Origin: Comamonadaceae bacterium
GTDB lineage: Bacteria; Pseudomonadota; Gammaproteobacteria; Burkholderiales; Burkholderiaceae_C
NCBI GenBank assembly: GCA_027485235.1
Contig: JAIXRJ010000046.1
Location: forward strand, 580,080-644,079
Reading direction: 5' to 3'
DNA: 64,000 nt
Below the pieces are notes generated by a model that saw nothing but the letters and a program-made list of their open reading frames with translations, did no database searches and had not been told where the DNA came from. Shown piece by piece: positions 15,877-21,713 of this stretch; the stretch's first letter is position 1; every line of letters begins with the position of its first letter. A program made the position numbers and the translations under genes.

Positions 15877-16916
15877 GCGGGGCCGCATTTATGAGGCTGG
15901 AAAAGCTCAAAGGGGGCGGCATATGGTCCAAGGCGGCACGGCATAACAGGCGCGCCATTCAGGCCGAATTGGGCGCATCAGGTCACATCGATGCGACACG
16001 GTCACACCTAAACATCACACTCATGGGGCCTGCAACGCCTGAGGAAGTGGCGAAGCTGGCCAAAGCCAAGATGACCGAGGCAGGCATCACCAAAGACCGA
16101 AAAAATGGGGTTTTGGGCGTGGAGTTAGTTTTCAGTTTGCCGACAAACCATGAGCTAGACGTGATCGAATATTTCACCGACTGCGCCCATTGGGCTGGCG
16201 CTGCCTTTGGGGGCCTGAACAACATCATCAGCGTAGACATTCACCGCGATGAAGCCCAAGACCATGCGCACGTTTTGTTGGTCCCTTTGATCGATGGCCG
16301 CTTGCGTGGGTCAGATGCTATTGGCGGCAAACGAAACATGAGCGAACTACAGGCCAAGTTTTACAAAAACGTGGCCTCTGGTTTTGGTTTCAGCAAACCA
16401 CGCTCAAAGCTGAGCGGCCACCACAAAGCGCACATCACCCGGCAAGTGCTGGACAAACTGCGTTTTGACTCGGCCGCTAAATCGGCGGCGTGGGCGGTGA
16501 TACGTGACAGCGTCGAGCTTGATCCCATGCCCTATGCTCTGGCGCTGGGCATCGACACCACGACACCAGCAAAACCCGGCAAAACGATGACGCACATTTT
16601 CACCAGCAAGGGCAAAGGAAGGAAGAAAGAAAACCCTATAGGGAATCACACCATCAAACCCGATAGGGTTTCAGCACCATCAGAACCACAAACCCTAGGT
16701 CCCTGTAGGGTTTCGATTTCACCACCACCGCCAAAAGCACCGCCAGCGCCAACAGCCTCAGACCGAAACGGGGCATCATTGGTGGCCGAACAACATGACC
16801 CCGAATACCTTAAAAAGCAAGCGGCCGATGCCATCCAAACAGTTAGGATTCGGGACTGTGATTTACCTGCTGACAGCTACGACGCAGAAACGGGCGAGTT
16901 TTACAAGCGACCATAG
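15873..16916 (+). CDS. mobV: MobV/Pre-type relaxase
   Basis: This 347-residue protein of the Mob/Pre plasmid recombination family would nick the element's oriT and start transfer. It has the N-terminal HNRR motif (residues 24-27) and the metal-binding motif HRDEAQDHAH (residues 124-133), the equivalent of HxDExxPHxH. The usual Pro is Asp here, which is unusual. The C-terminal third (about 245-300) is a Pro-rich linker whose coding DNA contains three CCCTATAGGG-type palindromes. The start at 15873 overlaps the preceding small ORF; an internal Met7 also fits the family start. Hairpins resembling an oriT follow the gene. Confidence 0.85.
   Translation: MSGAAFMRLEKLKGGGIWSKAARHNRRAIQAELGASGHIDATRSHLNITLMGPATPEEVAKLAKAKMTEAGITKDRKNGVLGVELVFSLPTNHELDVIEYFTDCAHWAGAAFGGLNNIISVDIHRDEAQDHAHVLLVPLIDGRLRGSDAIGGKRNMSELQAKFYKNVASGFGFSKPRSKLSGHHKAHITRQVLDKLRFDSAAKSAAWAVIRDSVELDPMPYALALGIDTTTPAKPGKTMTHIFTSKGKGRKKENPIGNHTIKPDRVSAPSEPQTLGPCRVSISPPPPKAPPAPTASDRNGASLVAEQHDPEYLKKQAADAIQTVRIRDCDLPADSYDAETGEFYKRP
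16631..16713. repeat. Three CCCTATAGGG-type palindromes inside the relaxase gene
   Basis: The copies are AAACCCTATAGGG (16631-16643), AAACCCGATAGGGTTT (16656-16671) and AAACCCTA-N8-TAGGGTTT (16690-16713). They encode a linker of low constraint, so the DNA sequence itself may be under selection, for example as iterons, protein-binding sites or hairpins. Confidence 0.6.
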
Positions 16917-17071
16917 CAAGAACCATGGCACATCGGAGGGGGTGAATCGGAACCGTCACGATTCCGTGGCGGCGAGACCCCACCGGGTGGCCATCCCCCT
17001 AAACAGGGAAATGGAGTCCCTGTCTGATACGGATACTGTTTCGGTTAAACAGGCCTTTACGGTCTTGAAAC

Positions 17072-17098
17072 AAGCGCAAGTTTGTGTGGCTTGCGTTT
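17072..17098. other. Candidate oriT hairpin for the MobV relaxase
   Basis: CGCAAG at 17075-17080 and CTTGCG at 17090-17095 are perfect arms, extended by further partial pairing. They enclose a loop TTTGTGTGG. In MobV oriTs such as that of pMV158, inverted arms flank a GTGTG that holds the nick. The resemblance is structural and the position downstream of mob is not the commonest one. Confidence 0.4.
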
Positions 17099-17100
17099 AT

Positions 17101-17139
17101 GCCCCCCCATCACCATTTGTAGTGGGAGACCGGGGGGGC
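17101..17139. repeat. GC-rich hairpin
   Basis: GCCCCCCC (17101-17108) and GGGGGGGC (17132-17139) pair perfectly, with a 23-base loop that can itself pair in part. There is no T tract, so it is not a standard terminator. Confidence 0.6.
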
Positions 17140-17268
17140 TATTTCCGGGCAGCGTGCCATCCCTGACAGCTTGCAATTTGCAATGGCATCTCGCTTCTTG
17201 AGTGCCATCTATCAAAGCGTTTTAACGATAACCACTCGCAATAGCCCGAATTAAATTGCCTTGAAGAA

Positions 17269-17415
17269 TCAAAATCGCCACTGGCAAGAGCAGACCGTTT
17301 CATTTCCTTGTTTGACGCACACCCACTTTTCGTTGGGTTTGCATGATTGAGCAGTAGCAATTGAGCCAACCGAAGCAAGCGCAAGAGCTAGGACAATTTT
17401 TTTAGCGATCAACAT
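17269..17415 (-). CDS. Tiny secreted Cys-rich protein (48 aa)
   Basis: A signal peptide (MLIAKKIVLALALASVGSIA, cleavage likely at ATA-Q) is followed by a 25-residue mature part with four Cys (25, 33, 42, 44), three of them in CVKQGNETVCSC. The ATG at 17415 has AAGGA at ideal spacing; the frame is open upstream but lacks a site. Four cysteines in an exported peptide suggest disulfide bonds. Function is unknown. It is transcribed divergently from an XRE regulator, and a perfect palindrome lies between them. Confidence 0.65.
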   Translation of the reverse strand: MLIAKKIVLALALASVGSIATAQSCKPNEKWVCVKQGNETVCSCQWRF

Positions 17416-17430
17416 ATTTTTCCTTTTCAA

Positions 17431-17451
17431 AAACCACTCAAATAGTGGTTT
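17431..17451. promoter_or_regulatory. XRE operator-like palindrome
   Basis: AAACCACT-CAAAT-AGTGGTTT, with perfect 8-bp arms, lies between the divergent Cys-rich peptide gene and the XRE gene. It is 16 bases upstream of the peptide start. It is the obvious binding site for the XRE protein. Confidence 0.65.
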
Positions 17452-17495
17452 GGGTATCTTATCCCGTGGTTCTTTGTCCGTCAAATTTAGAACAT

Positions 17496-17747
17496 ATGGT
17501 TATGGCAAAACCTTCACCCAAGCATGCCGGAAATGAGACGTTAGTCTCTTTGGGGCTTGCTATCAGAACAACTCGGCTTAACCTTGGCCTATCTCAAGAA
17601 GCGTTGGCAGTCGATGCCGAGTTTGACCGCTCGTACATGGGAGGGGTTGAACGCGGGGAACACAATTTGACACTGATGGGCCTGTCAAAAATAGCTGCCG
17701 CGTTGAACTTGAAGCCATCAGTTTTGCTTCAAAGAGCAGGTATTTAA
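17496..17747 (+). CDS. XRE-family transcriptional regulator
   Basis: An HTH protein of about 83 residues, like Cro/C1 and restriction-modification controller proteins: LGLAIRTTRLNLGLSQEALAVDAEFDRSYMGGVERGEHNLTLMGL covers the five-helix fold. It has no additional domain. Starts at 17496 and 17502 are both plausible and the frame is open to 17445. It is divergent from the small secreted protein gene and probably controls that promoter. No restriction or methylase gene is present, so it is not part of a classical R-M system. Confidence 0.88.
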   Translation: MVMAKPSPKHAGNETLVSLGLAIRTTRLNLGLSQEALAVDAEFDRSYMGGVERGEHNLTLMGLSKIAAALNLKPSVLLQRAGI

Positions 17748-17836
17748 ATTTTCAGCAAACGCAAAATTGAACCGATGCGGCGACCGAGGATCGAACATGG
17801 TGTTGAAGTGATACCGTTCGTGCACCTCTTGCTATT

Positions 17837-18139
17837 TCAGCTGAACATTCCCAAAATTTTCCCAGCAGCGATAGCAGTTTGCAGTCGCAATCTGATTTCT
17901 TGACGCGTGAGTCGTTTAGCCCGTGTCTCGCGACCGTGCAAAGTTTTTGCCTGGGCGATACGGTCAACACCTTCTTGAGTCTTTGGCCCACCACGAGCGC
18001 CATGCATCCGGCAAACGGAGAAACCCGTGACTGCCGAGTTCTTGCATTGCTGCAGTGACCGCCTAGAACAGGCAGTGCAGCGCATGGCGGGGTGAATACC
18101 AAATGCAAAAACAACATTGGCTGTTGAGTTTTTTAACAT
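17837..18139 (-). CDS. Small Cys-rich protein with CxxC...CxxHG motif
   Basis: A 100-residue basic protein with a likely zinc site: C21-x-x-C24, C32, C43-x-x-H46 (CRMHGARGGPKTQEG). The CxxHG...GPKT-EG segment resembles short proteins often found in phages and islands, whose function is not established. The start overlaps the end of the ParB-like gene by seven bases and has AAGGAG upstream, so the two are co-translated. Met19 is a possible alternative start. Arg/Lys richness suggests nucleic-acid binding, which is inference. Confidence 0.6.
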   Translation of the reverse strand: MLKNSTANVVFAFGIHPAMRCTACSRRSLQQCKNSAVTGFSVCRMHGARGGPKTQEGVDRIAQAKTLHGRETRAKRLTRQEIRLRLQTAIAAGKILGMFS

Positions 18140-18708
18140 GAAGTTTCTGCTCCTTCGGGGGCCGATTGATTTGATTCGCGCATTACCCCTTGCAAAGGCG
18201 TACTGGCAACCCGTATTGCAACAGACTGCATCAAGTTGAAGGTGCCATGTTTGTTCAGCGAAAAAAAGCGGCGGCGGGCATAACTCCTATCAGTTCCGAA
18301 AAAATGTCTGATGTTTTCGAAAAAAACGGGCTTTCGACCAAAGAGTCTTGCTAACGTTTCATTGTCCAGATGTGACCAGCGACCTTGAATCTCACTGATG
18401 CAATGTTTAAACACATGAAATCCGGCATGCCCACGAACCCGCAGCTTGTCTTTGATGTACCTTCGAGATGCTTCCTCTTGGCTTCCACGGTACACGACAA
18501 CGTTGCAAAAGTGACTGAGAACTTCCAGTCGGTGATACCCGTCAAACAGCCAGTAGTTTTGGCCATCAAAGCAGACCCGAAGCGGCGCAATGGCTTGACC
18601 ACGATCAATCTGATCGCGGTACGCCTTTGCAATCGCTGGCGATAGTGGCACCGCATGCGGCAGCTTGCTGATGCTGGCAACCTCGATGATCAATTCCTTG
18701 AGTCGCAT
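18133..18708 (-). CDS. ParB/sulfiredoxin-like domain protein
   Basis: A 191-residue protein. Its N-terminal half resembles the ParB-like nuclease/sulfiredoxin fold, with PLSPAIAKAYRDQIDRGQAIAPLRVCFDG followed by the signature FDGYHR (residues 55-60). The C-terminal half is basic and unlike ParB DNA-binding domains. The ATG at 18708 is preferred because a frame-extending start at 18750 would put a perfect 20-bp palindrome inside the coding region; GAGAGG precedes 18708. No ParA is present, so plasmid partition is unlikely. Together with its coupled neighbour it is the unexplained cargo of the element. Confidence 0.65.
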   Translation of the reverse strand: MRLKELIIEVASISKLPHAVPLSPAIAKAYRDQIDRGQAIAPLRVCFDGQNYWLFDGYHRLEVLSHFCNVVVYRGSQEEASRRYIKDKLRVRGHAGFHVFKHCISEIQGRWSHLDNETLARLFGRKPVFFENIRHFFGTDRSYARRRFFSLNKHGTFNLMQSVAIRVASTPLQGVMRESNQSAPEGAETSC

Positions 18709-18722
18709 TTTTAAAGGCCTCT

Positions 18723-18742
18723 CAACCAAAACGTTTTGGTTG
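18723..18742. promoter_or_regulatory. Perfect 20-bp palindrome upstream of the ParB-like gene
   Basis: CAACCAAAACGTTTTGGTTG, 14 bases upstream of the chosen start. A perfect palindrome of this size directly before an operon suggests an autoregulatory operator, perhaps bound by one of the operon's own proteins. Confidence 0.65.
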
Positions 18743-18778
18743 CACCCCATCTAACGAGAGCAGTAGGAAATCAAAACA

Positions 18779-18800
18779 GGGGAGCAATTAGGGGGGCAAT
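18779..18800 (+). promoter_or_regulatory. Putative integrase arm sites, right end
   Basis: GGGGAGCAAT at 18779 and GGGGGGCAAT at 18791, with a 12-bp period. They match the pair at 13843-13864 in sequence, spacing and orientation. Confidence 0.6.
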
Positions 18801-18821
18801 ATCAAGAGCTTAACGCACAAA

Positions 18822-18858
18822 GAAAAACGAGTCACAGCCTTGTGAGCTGTAACCCGTT
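18822..18858 (-). terminator. tRNA-Pro terminator supplied by the element
   Basis: The stem GTCACAGC / GCTGTAAC has one mismatch and is followed on the minus strand by a T-rich tract. It is related to the displaced terminator at 13601-13639 (shared GTCAC and AACCCGTTGAT), so the element carried a diverged copy. Confidence 0.65.
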
Positions 18859-18876
18859 GATTTCATTAGGAATAAA

Positions 18877-18953
18877 TGGTCGGCGTGGCGGGATTCGAAC
18901 TCGCGACCCCTTGCACCCCATGCAAGTGCGCTACCAGGCTGCGCTACACGCCG
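18877..18953 (-). tRNA. tRNA-Pro (GGG)
   Basis: An intact 77-base cloverleaf with encoded CCA. The acceptor is CGGCGTG/CACGCCG, the D-arm is GCGCAGCCTGGTAGCGC, and the anticodon stem CTTGC/GCAAG holds loop ATGGGGT with anticodon GGG. The T-arm is GAGTTCGAATCCC. Its 3' 51 bases come from the element; the displaced native end is at 13656. Confidence 0.96.
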
Positions 18954-18985
18954 ACAAGCTATCAATTATAGCTTGAGAATAGCCC

Positions 18986-19420
18986 TCACCAACTCAACAG
19001 AGAACGAATCTCCGCCAACTCACGGCGCAAGGCACTGTAACCCACGTCCGTTTTATCCCACTCGAAAGTCGCGAAAGTTTGTGTTGGCTGATTTGAAAAA
19101 TCCTCGTCTGAGGCCTCTGCAGCCACATCCTCTTGAACAGTGCGGCGTTCCTGTCGATCGGCCTGAACAAGCTCTTGAAGCTTGTTGCGCGCACCACTGA
19201 TCGTGAAGCCCTGGTCGTACAGCAAATCTCGGATACGGCGAATCATCAACACTTCGTGGTGCTGGTAATAACGGCGGTTGCCCCGGCGCTTGACCGGTCG
19301 AAGCTGGGTAAATTCTTGCTCCCAATAGCGCAGAACATGCGGCTTGACACCACACAACTCGCCGACTTCACCGATGGTGAAGTAGCGCTTTGCAGGAATT
19401 GGAGGAAGCTGACTGTCCAT
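18986..19420 (-). CDS. MerR-family regulator next to tRNA-Pro
   Basis: A 144-residue MerR-type protein: RYFTIGEVGELCGVKPHVLRYWEQEF is the winged HTH, followed by LRPVKRRGNRRYYQHHEVLMIRRI and a coiled dimerisation helix. No metal-binding Cys cluster is present, so it belongs to the non-metal class usually found between ihfA and tRNA-Pro in betaproteobacteria. The ATG at 19420 begins MDSQLPPIPAKR. Here the tRNA-Pro side is conserved, but ihfA is not found upstream. A chromosomal rearrangement or insertion has replaced the usual pheST-ihfA context. Confidence 0.92.
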   Translation of the reverse strand: MDSQLPPIPAKRYFTIGEVGELCGVKPHVLRYWEQEFTQLRPVKRRGNRRYYQHHEVLMIRRIRDLLYDQGFTISGARNKLQELVQADRQERRTVQEDVAAEASDEDFSNQPTQTFATFEWDKTDVGYSALRRELAEIRSLLSW

Positions 19421-19582
19421 GAACGACAACAAGTTACGCAGAAAACCTTGTAGCTTACTGCAACTGCTGAGCGCAAGTCCAGCAATTTCACCACGGTCGC
19501 AACGCCAGTGAACAGGCAGGACAGCCCGCCCCCCTGGCAGATCAAAGATAAACTTTGACGATGTCAATATTGGAGAGTCGCT

Positions 19583-19912
19583 TTGCCCGCCAACAGCCTT
19601 CCTGTCATCTGGATCGATGCGATTTTGCTTTTCACCTTGTGCGAGTGGCTCATCTTGGGCTTCAGAAGCAGCCAAACACAAAACGGCTTGAGGTTTTTTG
19701 ACATCAGCTCAGGGCTGCTCCCCGGGTGGCTTTTGATGCTCGCTCTTCGATTGGCAGCGCCCCCTGACGTGTCAATAGAAGTGTTTGTTTGCCTTGCCTT
19801 GGCCGGACTGGCGCACGCTCTCGATTTTTACCGCAGATATAAGAAATTGTTGCCGTCACCGATGAATGAGCAAGCCAACGCATCGCAAAATCTGAGGAGG
19901 ATAAGGCCATGA
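19583..19912 (+). CDS. Small membrane protein of unknown function
   Basis: A 109-residue protein starting at TTG, with GGAGAG at proper spacing. Two or three hydrophobic helices are visible: VIWIDAILLFTLCEWLILGF, LLPGWLLMLALRLA and IEVFVCLALAGLAHALDFY. The tail is polar and basic. No family was recognised. The stop overlaps the next small gene (ATGA), so the two form a unit. They lie between MerR and the catabolic cluster and may belong to the latter. Confidence 0.55.
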   Translation: MPANSLPVIWIDAILLFTLCEWLILGFRSSQTQNGLRFFDISSGLLPGWLLMLALRLAAPPDVSIEVFVCLALAGLAHALDFYRRYKKLLPSPMNEQANASQNLRRIRP

Positions 19913-20064
19913 AGATCCGCACAGGCACCATCGTGTCTGTGGATGACACGCCTTTCAGAATCACTGCCGCAGAGTTGATCAGCAAGCGTGGCCCGATGTC
20001 ATCAGCTCAGAAGCATGAACCGCATCGACTGTCAGCCATGTGTCTTGCGACTTTGGATCCCTGA
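19909..20064 (+). CDS. Small unknown protein (51 aa) with strong ribosome site
   Basis: The frame begins MKIRTGTIVSVDDTPFRITA and has GAGGAGG eight bases upstream, one of the best ribosome sites in the window. It overlaps the previous stop by ATGA. No family was recognised. The abrupt end could mean a truncated longer gene. Confidence 0.45.
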   Translation: MKIRTGTIVSVDDTPFRITAAELISKRGPMSSAQKHEPHRLSAMCLATLDP

Positions 20065-20237
20065 TCACAGGGATTGCCACTTGGAACTCACGACTCAAAA
20101 ATTTTATGTTCGAAAAAAATTGAAGCTCAAGCCCAGCGCCACAAACAACCCCGTAGCAGCTCATTGTCCGGAATGCGCAAGCAGCGCAAATGGAACTTGT
20201 GTCTTTCATTCACCAACGCCCAAAACCCTGCTGAGCC

Positions 20238-20696
20238 TCAAGGTTCGCGATGTTCTGTTCCGACTTGATCCAATAATTTCAAATTCTCCAGCATACGGTG
20301 CATCATCGAGATCAAAAATGCTTTTTCCTCTTGGGAAAAACCATCCAGCAGCGCTTTCTCTCGTGCCATTGCAACCTTGAAGACGGCATTGTGTAACTTA
20401 ACTCCAGATTCGGTTACTTTGTATTCAATTTTACGCAAGCCATGGGGACGGCTTGTGAGCCACCCGTTTTTCAACAGCATTGCTATCGAACGGCTGATAG
20501 AGGCTTTGTCCAGCCCCATGAGTTCGGCTGCTTTTGAAGCAGTCGACCATGGGTAAATCATGAAGTAGGCCATCAAACGCCAGTCCGTCACGGCGATCTG
20601 GAACTTTTCACGGTAAAGACTAGACGCGCTGCTGGACACTTTGTTGGAAAGCCAAAGCAGCAAACCCGGCAAATAGTTGTCGAGATCTAGTTTCAT
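20238..20696 (-). CDS. MarR-family transcriptional regulator
   Basis: A 152-residue MarR protein. The winged helix is visible as WRLMAYFMIYPWSTASKAAEL, MGLDKASISRSIAMLLKNGWL, and wing TSRPHGLRKIEYKVTESG. It lies downstream of the SDR gene on the same strand and probably controls the divergent SDR/monooxygenase promoter, where two GGTTG-N6-CAACC palindromes lie. The inducer is probably the pathway substrate. Confidence 0.92.
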   Translation of the reverse strand: MKLDLDNYLPGLLLWLSNKVSSSASSLYREKFQIAVTDWRLMAYFMIYPWSTASKAAELMGLDKASISRSIAMLLKNGWLTSRPHGLRKIEYKVTESGVKLHNAVFKVAMAREKALLDGFSQEEKAFLISMMHRMLENLKLLDQVGTEHREP

Positions 20697-20736
20697 CTAG
20701 GGTCAGTTGAGAAGAATGCAGATGAATGGGCAAAGA

Positions 20737-21474
20737 TCACCCGTTTATGACGCCGCCATCGACGGTGATCACTTGACCGGTGACATAAGCGCTATCGACG
20801 CTGCAAAGGAATGCCACAACCTGCGCAACATCTTCAGGTTGCCCGTAGCGACCCAAGGGTATTTCAGCCAGTCTTTGTTTGCCTAGGCGTGCGATCAAAT
20901 CTTGGGTCATTTCGGTTTCAATCAGGCCAGGTGAAACAGCATTCACCAAAATTCCTGGGGCGAAGTCCACTGAAAATGATCGAACCAAGCCAACGATACC
21001 TCCTTTGGCCGCAGCGTAAGCAGCCCTGCCCGGAGTACCCCGCTGAAAGGCGCGTGAAGAGCACAGGACGATACGGCCGGTATGTTCAAGATCGTGCCAA
21101 GCATGGAAAGCAATCGCCATATCGTAGGCGCTGCTCAGGTTGGAAGAAACGGCTCGCTGCCAAACACCCGCGTTGCTGCCTTCAAGAAGGTCAACTTCGA
21201 AGAGACCGGCCATGTGGACGAGGGCATTGGGCAAATGTCGCCCTGCTTGGAGAGCAGCAGTGCAGGTTGCAAGGCTGGACAGGTCTGAGACCGCGTAAGT
21301 CACACCATCACCAGCATCAAGTTTTTCTGCTGCTTGCACCAGCCTTTGTTCGCTCTTGTCGATCAGATGGACGGTTGCGCCCTCTGAAAGAAACAGCTGC
21401 GCGCAAGCGGTACCAATCCCACCGCCACCGCCGGTGATCACCATGTGGCGATTCTGGAATTTTTGATGCGACAT
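20737..21474 (-). CDS. SDR-family oxidoreductase
   Basis: A 245-residue classical short-chain dehydrogenase. It has the nucleotide motif GGGGGIG (about residues 16-22), a catalytic Ser in VLCSSRAF, YAAAK (catalytic Tyr/Lys), and a C-terminal YVTGQVITVDGG. The structural NNAG motif is replaced by VHMAG. D/E-type NAD preference is suggested by HLIDKSEQR after the second strand. It would oxidise a secondary alcohol to the ketone used by the divergent Baeyer-Villiger monooxygenase; that coupling is inferred from the neighbourhood. Confidence 0.9.
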   Translation of the reverse strand: MSHQKFQNRHMVITGGGGGIGTACAQLFLSEGATVHLIDKSEQRLVQAAEKLDAGDGVTYAVSDLSSLATCTAALQAGRHLPNALVHMAGLFEVDLLEGSNAGVWQRAVSSNLSSAYDMAIAFHAWHDLEHTGRIVLCSSRAFQRGTPGRAAYAAAKGGIVGLVRSFSVDFAPGILVNAVSPGLIETEMTQDLIARLGKQRLAEIPLGRYGQPEDVAQVVAFLCSVDSAYVTGQVITVDGGVING

Positions 21475-21521
21475 AAATTAGTTAAACCCCAAGATGCTCA
21501 ACCCACCATTACAAGATTTTT

Positions 21522-21537
21522 GGTTGAGTTATCAACC
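21522..21537. promoter_or_regulatory. MarR-type operator 1
   Basis: GGTTGAGTTATCAACC, a near-perfect palindrome between the divergent SDR and monooxygenase genes. Confidence 0.65.
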
Positions 21538-21560
21538 TAGGGAATCCACCAATGAAATTA

Positions 21561-21576
21561 GGTTGGGATAACAACC
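21561..21576. promoter_or_regulatory. MarR-type operator 2
   Basis: GGTTGGGATAACAACC, 39 bp (about four helical turns) from operator 1 and identical in both arms. Its presence argues that the monooxygenase start lies further downstream (21714) and not at 21552. Confidence 0.65.
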
Positions 21577-21713
21577 AGTGTGGAGTACATTCCAATGTGT
21601 GCGAGCTGGAAAATCTTATGTGCCACACGATGGACGAACGGCACAGAAAATTTATTCTGCTGGCGGAAGTCGAAAAAAAGCCTTCGACATGGATTCAATA
21701 CCAAGCGAAAAAA

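Larger units (their letters stand above)
16917..17268. other. Structured non-coding region after the relaxase gene
   Basis: No gene is supported. Several hairpins can be drawn. GAATCG/CGATTC lies near 16945-16965, ACAGGG/CCCTGT near 17005-17026, the candidate oriT hairpin at 17072-17098, and an 8-bp all-GC stem at 17101-17139. It may hold the transfer origin or a structured RNA. Confidence 0.5.
13656..18927. mobile_element. Integrated mobilizable element in tRNA-Pro(GGG), about 5.3 kb
   Basis: The element is bounded by 51-bp direct repeats of the tRNA-Pro 3' end. It encodes a tyrosine integrase next to one end, an AlpA-like factor, a MobV-type relaxase with a candidate oriT, and an XRE regulator. 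It also encodes a small secreted Cys-rich protein and a coupled ParB-like/Cys-rich gene pair. Paired GGGGGGCAAT repeats near both ends look like integrase arm sites. No conjugation pore or coupling-protein genes are present, so transfer would depend on a helper. No replication initiator was recognised. Confidence 0.88.

Noticed and set aside
16631..16713. CRISPR-like or telomere-like repeats
   Set aside because: There are only three unequal palindromes within a coding region; spacing and spacer lengths do not fit a CRISPR array, and the similarity to telomere repeats is superficial.
17101..17139. Terminator
   Set aside because: The stem is strong, but neither strand has a T tract after it.
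17496..17747. Restriction-modification controller protein
   Set aside because: The HTH protein resembles C proteins, but no methyltransferase or nuclease gene is nearby in the element.
18133..18708. Plasmid partition system
   Set aside because: There is no ParA and the C-terminal half does not resemble ParB DNA-binding domains.
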